Source: Candidatus Nitrotoga sp. SPKER
GTDB taxonomy: Bacteria > Pseudomonadota > Gammaproteobacteria > Burkholderiales > Gallionellaceae
Length of the DNA: 64,000 nt
Reading direction: 5' to 3'
NCBI GenBank assembly: GCA_003402285.1
Contig: QFXG01000024.1
Coordinates: 62,001 to 126,000 of the forward strand
The notes under the pieces were generated by a model that saw nothing but the letters and a program-made list of their open reading frames with translations, was not told the origin of the DNA and searched no databases. This document shows, piece after piece, positions 17,750-27,224 of the stretch. The position numbers were made by a program, and so were the translations under genes. Numbering within the stretch: the first letter of the stretch is position 1; each line of letters starts with the position of its first letter.

Positions 17750-18256
17750 ATGTTTGATAAAAAAATAATGGGTTTCGCGGGTTATTCCGGTAGTGGCAAA
17801 ACGACTTTGCTGGAAAAAGTCATTCCTTTTCTGACTGCACAAGGTTTGCGAATTGCTATTATCAAGCATGCCCATCATGATTTTGACATCGATAAACCAG
17901 GTAAAGATACCTATCGTCATCGTAAAGCAGGCGCAAGTGAGGTGTTGATTGTTTCAGCGCAAAGATGGGCGTTAATGCATGAATTGAACGATGAATCAGA
18001 GCCTAGCCTGGAATACCTCTGTTCACGGTTCTCAACTTATGACCTTATATTGGCGGAAGGTTACAAGCATGCGGCCATACCAAAACTAGAGGTGCATCGC
18101 AAAGAAACCGGGGCTGAGAGTCTATATCCATCTGATCCGGGTATTATCGCGGTGGTGACAAATAGTAAAGACAAATTCCCGCTACCTGTGCTTGATATCG
18201 ACGCGCCACAGGAAGTGGCCGCGTTTATTCTGAATTATTTTCAAGGAAAGCTATGA
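17750..18256 (+). CDS. mobB: Molybdopterin-guanine dinucleotide biosynthesis adaptor MobB
   Basis: A 168-residue P-loop GTPase that assists MobA in converting Mo-molybdopterin to the bis-MGD cofactor. The Walker A motif GYSGSGKTTLLEK is at residues 11-23; IKHAHHDFDIDKPGKDTYRHRKAGA is the family core. It begins a molybdenum-cofactor gene run. The stop overlaps the next ATG by four bases (ATGA). A decayed copy of its last ~30 codons is found again upstream of the intact moaD. Confidence 0.93.
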   Translation: MFDKKIMGFAGYSGSGKTTLLEKVIPFLTAQGLRIAIIKHAHHDFDIDKPGKDTYRHRKAGASEVLIVSAQRWALMHELNDESEPSLEYLCSRFSTYDLILAEGYKHAAIPKLEVHRKETGAESLYPSDPGIIAVVTNSKDKFPLPVLDIDAPQEVAAFILNYFQGKL

Positions 18257-18576
18257 AAATTGAGATAGTGTATTTTGGCAAGCCTAAACAAAATTTAAAC
18301 ATATCACAGGAAACGGTAGATGTTCCAGGAGAGTCGTTGACACTTACCGGCCTGCTTGCATGGTTAAGTTTGCGTGGAGGAGTATGGGCACAAGAAATGA
18401 ATGAAGATCGTGTGCGCTGCGCGGTTAATCAGGAATTTGCGGGTCTGGCACGACCATTGAATGAAAATGACGAAATTGCCATCACCGCCCATTACCATGG
18501 TTGTTCAGAATTTTGGATTGATGATCCTCGCTTAAGGCCAAAAAAGCCACCCGTTAGACTGAACCCATGCTCTTGA
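18253..18576 (+). pseudogene. MoaD duplicate that has lost its C-terminal Gly-Gly
   Basis: The first 72 codons match the intact moaD 517 bp downstream (EIVYFGKP, GLLAWLSLRGG, ALNQEF-like and NENDEIAI blocks). After NENDEIAI the copy loses the FSPISGG end and continues with 34 unrelated residues, a His/Cys-containing tail with PRLRPKKPP. MoaD works by thiocarboxylation of a C-terminal Gly-Gly, so this version cannot act as the sulfur carrier. It is still an open frame of 107 codons coupled to mobB, so a non-canonical role cannot be excluded. Most likely a relic of a tandem duplication. Confidence 0.7.
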
Positions 18577-18672
18577 TGTTATTAGTAAGATCTATATGAT
18601 GGCTTAATTATGCTATGCAATAGCAATATTGGCATGCCGGTAATTTATAGCAATAGAATAAGAGTTTTATAG

Positions 18673-18769
18673 GTGATTTCTGAATAGATATTTTCGCATC
18701 CCTACTGGATATAGAGACGCCAAAAGAAACTAGCCGTATTTATTTTGAATAATTTTTCCAGGAACAACT
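18673..18769 (+). pseudogene. Remnant of the mobB 3' end (duplicated segment)
   Basis: This stretch aligns with mobB codons near its end: CTGGATATAGAGACGCCA at about 18705 matches the mobB segment coding LDIDAP, and the following bases up to the moaD ATG match the end of mobB through AGGAA. Frame is broken. It shows that the duplicated unit ran from within mobB through moaD. Confidence 0.65.
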
Positions 18770-19024
18770 ATGAAAATTGAATTGGTGTATTTTGGTCGGC
18801 CAAGAGAACATTTGAAGTTGTCACGCGAAACTGCGGATGTGCCAGCAGAGGCGTCGACACTAGCCGGTCTGTTGGCGTGGCTGCGTTTGCGTGGAGATAC
18901 ATGGGCGCAGGAGCTGGCAGATAGCCGTGTGCGTTGCGCGATCAACCAAGAGTTTGCTGGTTTGCCTGCCGCTATTAATGAGAATGACGAGATTGCCATT
19001 TTTTCGCCAATCTCCGGAGGTTAA
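18770..19024 (+). CDS. moaD: Molybdopterin synthase sulfur carrier subunit MoaD
   Basis: A ubiquitin-like 84-residue protein ending in SPISGG, the C-terminal Gly-Gly that is adenylated and thiocarboxylated to deliver sulfur to precursor Z. AGGAA precedes the ATG. It is followed 3 bp later by moaE, its catalytic partner in molybdopterin synthase. Confidence 0.93.
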   Translation: MKIELVYFGRPREHLKLSRETADVPAEASTLAGLLAWLRLRGDTWAQELADSRVRCAINQEFAGLPAAINENDEIAIFSPISGG

Positions 19025-19027
19025 TCA

Positions 19028-19501
19028 ATGAGTGTGTTGATACAGGAAGAAGATTTTGACCTTGCCTCCGAATTGACAACCCTGCGTTCCGGAAACTCAA
19101 AAGTGGGTGCCATGGTTAGTTTTGTCGGTTTAGTGCGCGACTTTAGTCATAATGAAACGATAGAAAGCATCTATCTTGAATACTATCCTGGTATGACTGA
19201 AAAGGCGCTGAATAAAATTATTTCTGAGGCAACTGAGCGCTGGAGTTTAATAAATGTTCGTGTAATCCACCGCATTGGGCAATTGTTTGCAAACGATCAG
19301 ATTGTGCTGGTGGCGACTACGGCATTGCATCGGGGTGAAGCATTTGCGGGCTGTGAATTTATTATCGACTACTTGAAAACTGCCGCCCCATTCTGGAAAA
19401 AAGAACAAACCCGGGAAGGTTCACAGTGGCTGGAAACACGTGAGACAGACGTGAAACGCATGGAACATTGGCATAACGATACAGTCAGGAAATCAGCATG
19501 A
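19028..19501 (+). CDS. moaE: Molybdopterin synthase catalytic subunit MoaE
   Basis: Catalyses sulfur insertion into cyclic pyranopterin monophosphate to make molybdopterin, as MoaD2-MoaE2. The 157-residue protein has the [12 protein letters not shown] start, LEYYPGM, the dinucleotide-loop VIHRIG and the active-site segment APFWKKE with its catalytic lysines. A strong GGAGG lies 8 bases before the ATG. Overlaps moaC by four bases. Confidence 0.95.
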   Translation: MSVLIQEEDFDLASELTTLRSGNSKVGAMVSFVGLVRDFSHNETIESIYLEYYPGMTEKALNKIISEATERWSLINVRVIHRIGQLFANDQIVLVATTALHRGEAFAGCEFIIDYLKTAAPFWKKEQTREGSQWLETRETDVKRMEHWHNDTVRKSA

Positions 19502-19977
19502 CAAATGGCATGACCCACTTCGATCAAGACGGACAGGCACATATGGTGGATGTGGCTGGTAAGAGCGAGACCCAGCGTATCGCAAAAGCGTCCGGTAATA
19601 TCAAAATGAGTCCTAGCACATTGGCATTGATTGCTTCCGGTACAGCGAAGAAGGGCGATGTGCTGGGTATAGCCCGCATTGCTGCGATACAAGCGAGCAA
19701 GCGTACCGCTGAATTAATTCCATTATGTCACCCGCTGTATCTGACCCATGTTGCGGTGGAGTTTCATCTTGATCAGGAGAGCAGTACGGTGGAATGCATC
19801 GCGACCGCCGAAACGTTTGGCCGCACCGGTGTCGAAATAGAAGCCATGACCGCAGTCAGTATCGCGCTGTTGACGATTTATGATATGTGCAAGGCGGTTG
19901 ATCGTGGCATGGAAATTAATCGGTTGCGCTTACTGGAAAAACAGGGTGGGCGTTCAGGACATTGGCAAGCGGCATAA
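19498..19977 (+). CDS. moaC: Cyclic pyranopterin monophosphate synthase MoaC
   Basis: With MoaA it makes cPMP from GTP; MoaA is not in the window. The 159-residue protein has [25 protein letters not shown] and the [23 protein letters not shown] signature. ATGA overlap with moaE implies coupling. It meets mog tail to tail with one base between stop codons. Confidence 0.95.
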   Translation: MTNGMTHFDQDGQAHMVDVAGKSETQRIAKASGNIKMSPSTLALIASGTAKKGDVLGIARIAAIQASKRTAELIPLCHPLYLTHVAVEFHLDQESSTVECIATAETFGRTGVEIEAMTAVSIALLTIYDMCKAVDRGMEINRLRLLEKQGGRSGHWQAA

Positions 19978-19978
19978 T

Positions 19979-20527
19979 CTATTTTTGTCGTTGCGCTGAC
20001 TTGGGGCGGAATGATGTTAAGACCTCGGGGTTTGTTTCTATGTAGGGTCCACCAATCAAGTCGATGCAGTAAGGTACGGCGGCAAAAATACCATCCAGTG
20101 TTTCCTTGATTGCCTTCGGCTGCCCAGGCAAATTCAGAATCAGGGATTGTCCACGTATCACACCAAGCTGGCGTGACAAAATTGCCGTAGGAACATAACG
20201 TAGGCTAACTGCACGCATTTGTTCTCCAAAACCAGGTAACACCTTGTGTGCCACGGCCAATGTAGCCTCTGGCGTAACATCGCGTAACGCTGGACCGGTT
20301 CCCCCAGTAGTCAAGATCAGATGGCACTTTTCCTGATCTGCCAATTCAATCAAGATAGCTTCAATCATCGGCTGTTCATCAGGTATCAAGCGCGTGATAG
20401 ATTGCCATGGGCTGGTTAACGTCTGTGTAAACCACTCATGCAATGCAGGTAAGCCAGCGTCTTGATAAACGCCACTGCTGGCTCGGTCGCTAATTGAAAT
20501 AAGGCCAATTTTAAGTGTATTTGTCAT
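19979..20527 (-). CDS. mog: Molybdopterin adenylyltransferase Mog
   Basis: Activates molybdopterin by AMP transfer before molybdate insertion. The 182-residue protein has the MoCF-binding motifs LTTGGTGPALRDVTPEAT and NLPGQPKAIKETLD, and the ISISDRAS start seen in Mog rather than MoaB. Lies opposite moaC, so it must have its own promoter although it acts in the same pathway. Confidence 0.93.
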   Translation of the reverse strand: MTNTLKIGLISISDRASSGVYQDAGLPALHEWFTQTLTSPWQSITRLIPDEQPMIEAILIELADQEKCHLILTTGGTGPALRDVTPEATLAVAHKVLPGFGEQMRAVSLRYVPTAILSRQLGVIRGQSLILNLPGQPKAIKETLDGIFAAVPYCIDLIGGPYIETNPEVLTSFRPKSAQRQK

Positions 20528-20634
20528 TATTTTTCGCTAGGTAGGAATGTAGTTTCGGGTATACCAATTATGATTCAACTTAAGTTAAATAAGTTAGCAA
20601 AATAATCATTTGCTTAAGGTTAAGTCAATAACAC

Positions 20635-21954
20635 CTACAAATTTTTTTGGGGATGTGTAGCTGCAACGGTATTGACTGTTTGCGTTTTCTCTTTAAATAA
20701 GATTGATGTACTGGCGGTCTGCGCTTGCTCTTTCAATAAAATTATTTTTGTCAGTACGATAATCATGAGCAGGTGGTAATAGAGATCGAAATTGGACAAT
20801 CCAAGAAAGGCTCCGGCCGACGCATAACCAATCATGCTTACCTGTCCCATGGCGGCTAAATCTGCCGCCCATTTTTTGTCAGGATCGCGTTTCGCCTGTT
20901 TGATTACCCAAGAACCCGTTTGCCATGTCAAGAGAGCAAGCAATAACCATATTCCAAGTCCGATAAATCCATGCTCACCTAGTACTTCAAAATACACGCT
21001 ATGCACATCATGAACATCGATCGGATCTGGAGCGTACGCTTGAAATGTTGGATACTGAAACATTTCAAATCCACCACCTGTGGGACGAGCTTTAGCCACA
21101 TTCCATGCTGTCCACCAAGCGTTAATTCGGCCTCGAGCAGATGCATCCTGTTCATAAGTTTTTATGGTTGACATGCGGTCATACCACTCTTGCGGCATAA
21201 CCAGGGCCACCATGCCGACGGCGGCGACAAGCATAATGCTGGTGAAGAATTTATTCCTGCTTTTCGCCCAGAGGATTGAGCCCATTACGGCTGCGCCTAC
21301 CAAGGCACCTCGGGATTGTGAGCCAATGGCTGATACTGCTGTTAGTACCATTGCCACGCCTAATCCTTGGTGTAGCCATTTACGTGTTTCATGCAATTGT
21401 AAATAGCGCATTAGAGGAATAGTCATTAGCAAAGCCAAAGCGATTTCATTGTTACCGTCAATGAATGTTCCTGGTGGTCCTTGAACACGGTGAGCCCCGC
21501 CTTTCATGATCGTGAAAATTCCGCCTTTCACCCCATAAAAACCAAGGGATAGTGCGATTGTCCAGACTAGCCCATGCAATCGTTGGCGATTATTGATTAC
21601 CAGAGGTGTAAGGAAGATCATAATTTGAATTTTGAGGATTTTTTGCAATTGCTCCCAGGCTAGATTTGAGTAAAGTGCAAAATATGTGGTTACTGACATC
21701 CATACAATATACATGAGCAGCACCGTCATCTCGCGCGTCCATGGCATATGCTTCGGCTCTTTTGAAGTGAATATACTAATTAATGTCGTAATTGCCACGA
21801 TATATGCAAAAGGCATGGAGGTCGCGAAACCCCAGGCCAGCTTATGGGGGTTCATGTAACTCAACCAGGAATAAAGGTAGATACCAACGTGAGGGCGCGA
21901 TAAAACCATAGGTAAAACCCCAAATACGATGGCAGCGACGATCAGATCACGCAC
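20635..21954 (-). CDS. O-glycosylation ligase / polymerase-like protein of the exosortase A system (TIGR03097 type)
   Basis: A 439-residue membrane protein with about ten transmembrane segments and a periplasmic loop of the Wzy/WaaL kind (VHDVHSVYFEVLGEHGFIGL). The start MRDLIVAAIVFGVLPMVLSRP with NPHKLAWGF is characteristic of the exosortase-A-associated O-antigen ligase family. It would polymerise the exopolysaccharide or attach glycan to a carrier in the periplasm. Last gene of the XrtA locus. Confidence 0.88.
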   Translation of the reverse strand: MRDLIVAAIVFGVLPMVLSRPHVGIYLYSWLSYMNPHKLAWGFATSMPFAYIVAITTLISIFTSKEPKHMPWTREMTVLLMYIVWMSVTTYFALYSNLAWEQLQKILKIQIMIFLTPLVINNRQRLHGLVWTIALSLGFYGVKGGIFTIMKGGAHRVQGPPGTFIDGNNEIALALLMTIPLMRYLQLHETRKWLHQGLGVAMVLTAVSAIGSQSRGALVGAAVMGSILWAKSRNKFFTSIMLVAAVGMVALVMPQEWYDRMSTIKTYEQDASARGRINAWWTAWNVAKARPTGGGFEMFQYPTFQAYAPDPIDVHDVHSVYFEVLGEHGFIGLGIWLLLALLTWQTGSWVIKQAKRDPDKKWAADLAAMGQVSMIGYASAGAFLGLSNFDLYYHLLMIIVLTKIILLKEQAQTASTSILFKEKTQTVNTVAATHPQKNL

Positions 21955-22139
21955 TGATGTACCTCTGTTTTTTTTGGAAGAAGTGGGGGAAAACCATTTC
22001 GTACGTTTTTTTAAAATGTATATTTTTTGAGCACGCTATTATGCAAACACTATGCAAGGTGTTACGCGTGAGCCACCCAGGACGGTAACGAAGTGCTAGT
22101 ACAAGTAAATTAGTCAGACTCATGCTACTTGTTTTCTTA

Positions 22140-23561
22140 TTAAATTTTTTCTGGTCGTATGGTAGACGGTGATTTCTGAAGTGCGCTATTGAGGCCTGAT
22201 TGTAGTGGCACGTGGCTCACCACGTAGCGATATTTACCGGAAGCTTCTGGCGGAATCAAATCCACAAATTGTAATTTGATCCGCACGTTGTTTCCAAGCC
22301 GAGCTTGAATGCCGCTTATGATCTTGTCAGGAGATTGCTCGGTCCAATCAGGGTTTCGTACCACAAAAATTTCTACGTCCTGAATGCTGTGCTGGATGAA
22401 TTTGAACTCGTCGATTCCCTCTGTTGCCCGTAATACGTAGATTACTGCAAGTGCGTGCATGATTGTGCCATCGGAGCGCACTACAAAATCTGTGGTGCGG
22501 CCCATCACTTCTCCAATCACGTGCAACCCGCGTCCGGCTTTACAGGTGTCGTTTGCGTAGCGTACCACGTCGCCGGTGCGATAACGGATAAAGGGTTGTG
22601 CGTAGGAACAGAGTCCGGTGATGACCGCTTCACCGGATTCACCTGGCGCGACTGGATTACCTTGTGCATCGAGGACTTCGAGGAGGGTGCTTTCGCTCAT
22701 CAACAGCATCTGGCCATCCGGGGTTTCATGGGCAATGAAACCACTGTCGCGACTGCCGAATTCATTAGCGGCAGGAACGCCGAAGATGTCTTCGATCAGC
22801 TTGCGCTGATGCGGATAAAGCGGTTCTCCGGTGGTACACACCACCTTGAGCGAGGGTAACCTGAGCTTGATGCCGCGTTCTCCGGTGTGCGCCGCCAGTA
22901 AAGCCAAGCTACTGGCGTAACCGTAAATGCATTTGGGCTGAAACTCATGAATGGCTTTTATGTAGGCATCCATATTGGCTATCGACATGTCGAAAGCATT
23001 CAGCACCAACTGGTTAAGTAGTCGATCTCGCAGTGTCTTGATGCGGCCGGTTTTGTTCAACTCGACCGGTGAGCCCCAGAGATAGATTTCCCGGTCACCC
23101 ACGTCGATGCCCCACCAACGCCGTGCGCGTATGCGCCCGGCGGCGTCAGAGGCTTGGCGCAGGCGTCCATAGTAGAAAATCAGTGGCTGGCCGCTGGAAC
23201 CGCCTGTATTGTATTTGAAGGCGCCACCGGGAATATCGCGCCAGACTAGTTGCTCAATGTTGCGACTGGCGTCCTGTTTGGTCATAGTGGGCAAGCGGCG
23301 CAGTGTTTCCAGGGTGAGTGGTGTATCACTTCGCAGTTCCAGACTGGCGGCTTGAATGCGCTCGGCATGCCACGGACTGTGCTGTTCCGCCGATTGGAGC
23401 AGCAGCTTGAGCTTGTGCATCTGTAATTGTTCGACTCCGGCACGAGATAACCATTGGCTCTTTTCCAGCTCGTCCAGGTAGTCGAAAGTAGGGCGCTGCA
23501 TTAGCCGCTCATGCAAAGGAAACAGAGTATGTGCTACCAATCGACTATAGAGATTGGTCAT
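22140..23561 (-). CDS. Phenylacetate-CoA ligase-like AMP-forming enzyme (CapK-like)
   Basis: A 473-residue adenylate-forming enzyme. The P-loop-like YNTGGSSGQPLIFYYG, EFGSRD and YRTGDVVRY motifs are those of the PaaK/CapK group. In polysaccharide clusters these are thought to activate an organic acid for glycan decoration, not phenylacetate breakdown; no catabolic genes are nearby. It is separated from the upstream glycosyltransferase by 2 bp, so co-expressed with it. Confidence 0.85.
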   Translation of the reverse strand: MTNLYSRLVAHTLFPLHERLMQRPTFDYLDELEKSQWLSRAGVEQLQMHKLKLLLQSAEQHSPWHAERIQAASLELRSDTPLTLETLRRLPTMTKQDASRNIEQLVWRDIPGGAFKYNTGGSSGQPLIFYYGRLRQASDAAGRIRARRWWGIDVGDREIYLWGSPVELNKTGRIKTLRDRLLNQLVLNAFDMSIANMDAYIKAIHEFQPKCIYGYASSLALLAAHTGERGIKLRLPSLKVVCTTGEPLYPHQRKLIEDIFGVPAANEFGSRDSGFIAHETPDGQMLLMSESTLLEVLDAQGNPVAPGESGEAVITGLCSYAQPFIRYRTGDVVRYANDTCKAGRGLHVIGEVMGRTTDFVVRSDGTIMHALAVIYVLRATEGIDEFKFIQHSIQDVEIFVVRNPDWTEQSPDKIISGIQARLGNNVRIKLQFVDLIPPEASGKYRYVVSHVPLQSGLNSALQKSPSTIRPEKI

Positions 23562-23563
23562 GT

Positions 23564-24679
23564 TTATTTTCCCTTCGAGGTAACAGTCAACGTTGCCCCA
23601 TCCAGTGCCATTTTGTACGCCAAAAAGAGTTCATTTCGCACGCTTTTCCATGCGAATCGGTGGGCGTGATCCAAGCCATCTTTAATCATGTGTTCTCGCA
23701 ACGATTCATCATGTAATACACGCAGTACAGCCTCGGCCATTTTCTCTGGATTACCCGGTGGCACCAGCAATGCGGTTTTTTCGTCTTTAACCAGAAACGG
23801 TATACCGCCAACATCAGTACTGACCACTGGCACACCACTGGCTAATGCTTCCAAAATGGAAATTGGCATATTGTCTGCCAGACTGGGATTAAGAGCGATA
23901 TCTGCCTCGCGATAAAGTACGGGCATATGCTCATTATCTATTTGACCCGCAAACACTACAGCATCGGCTACGCCCAGTTCCTTTGCCATGGCTTCCAATT
24001 TCGCGCGCTCTGGGCCGGAACCAGCGATAGTCAAATGCGCGTCAGGAATGGTTACACGCACAATGTGGAATGCTTTCAGTGCGGTGGTGTTGTCGTACAG
24101 AGGTTCGAGATTACGCGCGACCACGATATGCGGTGCCGAAAGGTTTCGTTTGCGCGAATGGTTAGGGATGAAGCGGCTTAAATCTATAATATTGGGTACT
24201 ATACGAGTGATAAAATCTCGACTTGCGAATATTTTTTCCAGAAAACCGGAAGGTACGATGATGATATTGATTCGCTTCAGTGTTGGCTTTACCCAGGCAA
24301 ATGCCCGGATGAAAAAATCGTCCGCCTCGCCACCGCGGTAATTGACTAATACTGCTTTGCCCCGTAACTTCGCGATCCATACTGCCGGTGCCGCAAATAA
24401 ATGCCAAGACCAGCCAGAGTTGGCCATGATGTGGAATAAATCGACTCTACCTGCAGCATGCCATAAATGAAATAAATACGGCAGCAAGCGAAATATGGCA
24501 CGCAGCCCTTGGATGTGGCCGATAAAGCGTGGTCGGTAGGGGGCATTCACTGGGACAAGTTCTACCTTGACGCCTGCTTGTTTTAACAGCGTAGCCAGTT
24601 GCCAAGTCTGGTTAGCCATGCCGCCCGCAGGTGGTGGCAACGGCCCAACAAGGGCAATTTTTAAATCTTGAATTGGCAT
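23564..24679 (-). CDS. Glycosyltransferase family 4 protein
   Basis: A 371-residue GT-B enzyme: LVGPLPPPAGGMANQ at the N-terminus (acceptor-side glycine loop), and NPSLADNMPISILEALASG (donor-side E-x7-E motif) in the C-terminal half. Part of the exopolysaccharide operon between another glycosyltransferase (5 bp upstream) and the AMP-ligase. Adds one sugar of the repeat unit; donor unknown. Confidence 0.87.
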   Translation of the reverse strand: MPIQDLKIALVGPLPPPAGGMANQTWQLATLLKQAGVKVELVPVNAPYRPRFIGHIQGLRAIFRLLPYLFHLWHAAGRVDLFHIMANSGWSWHLFAAPAVWIAKLRGKAVLVNYRGGEADDFFIRAFAWVKPTLKRINIIIVPSGFLEKIFASRDFITRIVPNIIDLSRFIPNHSRKRNLSAPHIVVARNLEPLYDNTTALKAFHIVRVTIPDAHLTIAGSGPERAKLEAMAKELGVADAVVFAGQIDNEHMPVLYREADIALNPSLADNMPISILEALASGVPVVSTDVGGIPFLVKDEKTALLVPPGNPEKMAEAVLRVLHDESLREHMIKDGLDHAHRFAWKSVRNELFLAYKMALDGATLTVTSKGK

Positions 24680-24684
24680 CCCGC

Positions 24685-25899
24685 TTACCCTGACGCCTTG
24701 TCGGTTAAGCGGTTATAAACGTCGCGATAGCAAGCTACGGATACTTTCCAGTTACGCTCAGTCTCGACAAAGCGCCGCCCTGCAGCTTTTATTGCCGGCC
24801 AACTCTCGGGCGTGTTAAGTAAATTGAGCACCTTGCTCGCTAGGTCGTGGGGAGATTCGGCTTGGAAAAGCACGCCCGTTTCGCCATCACGGACGAGTTC
24901 TTTGTGACCGCCCACACTGGAAGCTACAAATAAACGGCCTTGTGCCATCGCTTCCAGCGGTTTCAATGGCGTAACCAATTCAGTGAGGCGCATTGAGTGA
25001 CGCGGATAAACAAGTACGTCTATTAGGTCGTAATAGCGGTTCACTTCACTATGCGGCACTCGACCGGTGAACACAACTTTATCTGCAATACCAAGTTGTC
25101 TAGATTGCTGCTTCAATGCTTTTTCTTGTGGTCCACCGCCCACCAACAAAACACGTATATCTGGCGCTTGATCGAGTATGCGGGGTAATGCAGTTAGCAG
25201 CAAATCCAGGCCTTCATAGGCATAAAATGAGCCTATAAAGCCGAGAATACGGTAGCCTGCCAGACCTAATTGCTGTTTAAGTACATTATCCGGTGTGCTT
25301 GCAAAGGAAAATTTTTCTATATCAACGGCATTGGGGATGACGGTGACTTTTTGCGCCGAAATGCCACGCGTCACGATATCGTTACGCAAGCCTTCACAAA
25401 TCGTGGTAATGGCATCCACGCGTTTTAAGGCATAGGTTTCAAGTGCGCGAGTGAGGCGGTAACGCAGACCTTGTTTGGTGCTTGTGCCATGATCTACCGC
25501 CGCATCTTCCCAGAATGCACGAACTTCATAGATCACTGGAATGCCTAAGCTACGGCCAACGCGTAAAGCAGCGATGGCATTCAGAACAGGGGAGTGGGCA
25601 TGCAAAATATCCGGTTTAACAGTTCTGGCTATTTTATCAAGACGTCGGGCAAGACTGTTAATGACGGAAATTTGGTTCCATACAGGTATTTTCGTTATTT
25701 GAGCAATCGCATGCTGTGTACGGAAAAAATGCCAGTCATCGATGGTCTCTTCGCTTGCGCTACAGATTCCTTGCTTTGGGCTGGTTAAGTGAGTAGTTTC
25801 CCATCCTAGGGCACGTTGCTCTTTAAGAATAGAGAGGGTGCGAAAAGTATAGCCACTATGCAGTGGAATGGAGTGATCAAGAATATGTAGGATGCGCAT
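24685..25899 (-). CDS. Exosortase A-associated glycosyltransferase (TIGR04063/Daro_2409 type)
   Basis: A 404-residue GT4 enzyme starting MRILHILDHSIPLHSGYTFRT, the recognisable N-terminus of a glycosyltransferase group found only in XrtA loci. Donor-binding segment LVYPRHSMRLTELVTPLKPLEAMA replaces the usual glutamate motif with VTPLKPLEAMAQG, also typical of that group. 5 bp before the next glycosyltransferase gene. Confidence 0.88.
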   Translation of the reverse strand: MRILHILDHSIPLHSGYTFRTLSILKEQRALGWETTHLTSPKQGICSASEETIDDWHFFRTQHAIAQITKIPVWNQISVINSLARRLDKIARTVKPDILHAHSPVLNAIAALRVGRSLGIPVIYEVRAFWEDAAVDHGTSTKQGLRYRLTRALETYALKRVDAITTICEGLRNDIVTRGISAQKVTVIPNAVDIEKFSFASTPDNVLKQQLGLAGYRILGFIGSFYAYEGLDLLLTALPRILDQAPDIRVLLVGGGPQEKALKQQSRQLGIADKVVFTGRVPHSEVNRYYDLIDVLVYPRHSMRLTELVTPLKPLEAMAQGRLFVASSVGGHKELVRDGETGVLFQAESPHDLASKVLNLLNTPESWPAIKAAGRRFVETERNWKVSVACYRDVYNRLTDKASG

Positions 25900-26041
25900 T
25901 ACTTTGTTAATCGGTTACGTATTTTTAAATCGTGAATTTAGATGACGGATTCAAAGTGCAGTAATTCATAGTGGTTAGATATAGCCTATGTTTTTAAAGA
26001 GTAGCTATCCAGATTTCTAATCTCTCTCAGCATTTTGTATA

Positions 26042-27085
26042 TCATCGCATCAGGTCACGTGCGTCATTGATTTGTTCGCGGTAAGCATCAAAAATTTTGC
26101 GCAGAGCATCGTTCATCGAAATAACTGGTTCCCATTCCAGTTCTTCGCACGTATTGGTGATTTTGGGAACACGGTTTTGTACGTCCTGGTAGCCATTGCC
26201 GTAATAGCTTGCGGCAGTGGTGGTGACCAGTTGCACCTTGCTTGCAGAATTGCGGTACTCCGGATATTCTGCGGCCAGTTTTAGCATCATGGTAGCCAAA
26301 TCACGGATGGAATAGTTGTTGACCGGGTTGCCAATGTTATAAATCTTGCCGGATGCGATACCATCCTTGTTTGCAATGATCTTCATCAGTGCGGCTATAC
26401 CATCGTCGATATAAGTGAATGCGCGTTTCTGTTGCCCGCCGTCGACCAGACTTATATTTTCGCCGCGCACGATGTGGCCGAAGAATTGTGTCAGTACGCG
26501 CGAACTTCCTTCTTTAGGTGTGTGGATGGAGTCTAGCCCGGAGCCAATCCAGTTGAATGGACGGAAGAGAGTAAAATTCAATCCCTGCTCCATTCCATAG
26601 CCCCAAATTACGCGATCCATTAATTGTTTGGCACAGGAATAAATCCACCGCGGTTTATTGATCGGGCCACAGATAAGCTCAGAATTTTCGGGGTCAAATT
26701 CCTCGTCGTGACACATGCCATATACTTCAGAAGTAGAAGGAAATATAAGATGTTTCTTGTACTTAACGGCTGCGCGCACGATAGGTAGATTAGCTTCAAA
26801 ATCCAGCTCAAATACACGCAACGGCTCTTTAACATAAGTGGAAGGTGTAGCAATTGCAACCAAAGGCAAAATTACGTCGCACTTCTTTATATGATATTCC
26901 ATCCATTCTTTATTGATAGTGATGTCACCTTCAAAAAAGTGAAAGCGTGGCTGATCGAGCAAGTCAGTGATACGGTCAGCGTTCATATCCATGCCATATA
27001 CATCCCAATCAGTCGTAGCAAGAATGTGGTTGGATAAGTGGTGTCCGATGAAACCATTGACGCCAAGGATTAAAACCTTTTTCAT
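26042..27085 (-). CDS. UDP-glucuronate decarboxylase-like NAD-dependent enzyme (ArnA C-terminal domain type)
   Basis: A 347-residue short-chain dehydrogenase starting MKKVLILGVNGFIG, with STSEVYG, catalytic YSCAK, RPFNWIG and AFTYIDDGI. The pattern matches the UDP-glucuronate 4-dehydrogenase/decarboxylase domain of ArnA and stand-alone UDP-4-keto-pentose/UDP-xylose synthases. No formyltransferase domain is attached. AAGGA 6 bases before the ATG at 27085 supports this start over the one eight codons upstream. It probably supplies a pentose donor for the exopolysaccharide. Confidence 0.87.
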   Translation of the reverse strand: MKKVLILGVNGFIGHHLSNHILATTDWDVYGMDMNADRITDLLDQPRFHFFEGDITINKEWMEYHIKKCDVILPLVAIATPSTYVKEPLRVFELDFEANLPIVRAAVKYKKHLIFPSTSEVYGMCHDEEFDPENSELICGPINKPRWIYSCAKQLMDRVIWGYGMEQGLNFTLFRPFNWIGSGLDSIHTPKEGSSRVLTQFFGHIVRGENISLVDGGQQKRAFTYIDDGIAALMKIIANKDGIASGKIYNIGNPVNNYSIRDLATMMLKLAAEYPEYRNSASKVQLVTTTAASYYGNGYQDVQNRVPKITNTCEELEWEPVISMNDALRKIFDAYREQINDARDLMR

Positions 27086-27224
27086 TACAATTTCCTTAAA
27101 TAGATGCACTGCAAAGTAGCGTGTTATTAATTAAACTAACTGAAGCGGGAAACATGAGCTAAATTTATACATGCTGTAAAGAAAGTTTTGCATGGTGTAT
27201 TTGAAACTCAATCGGCAAATTTGA

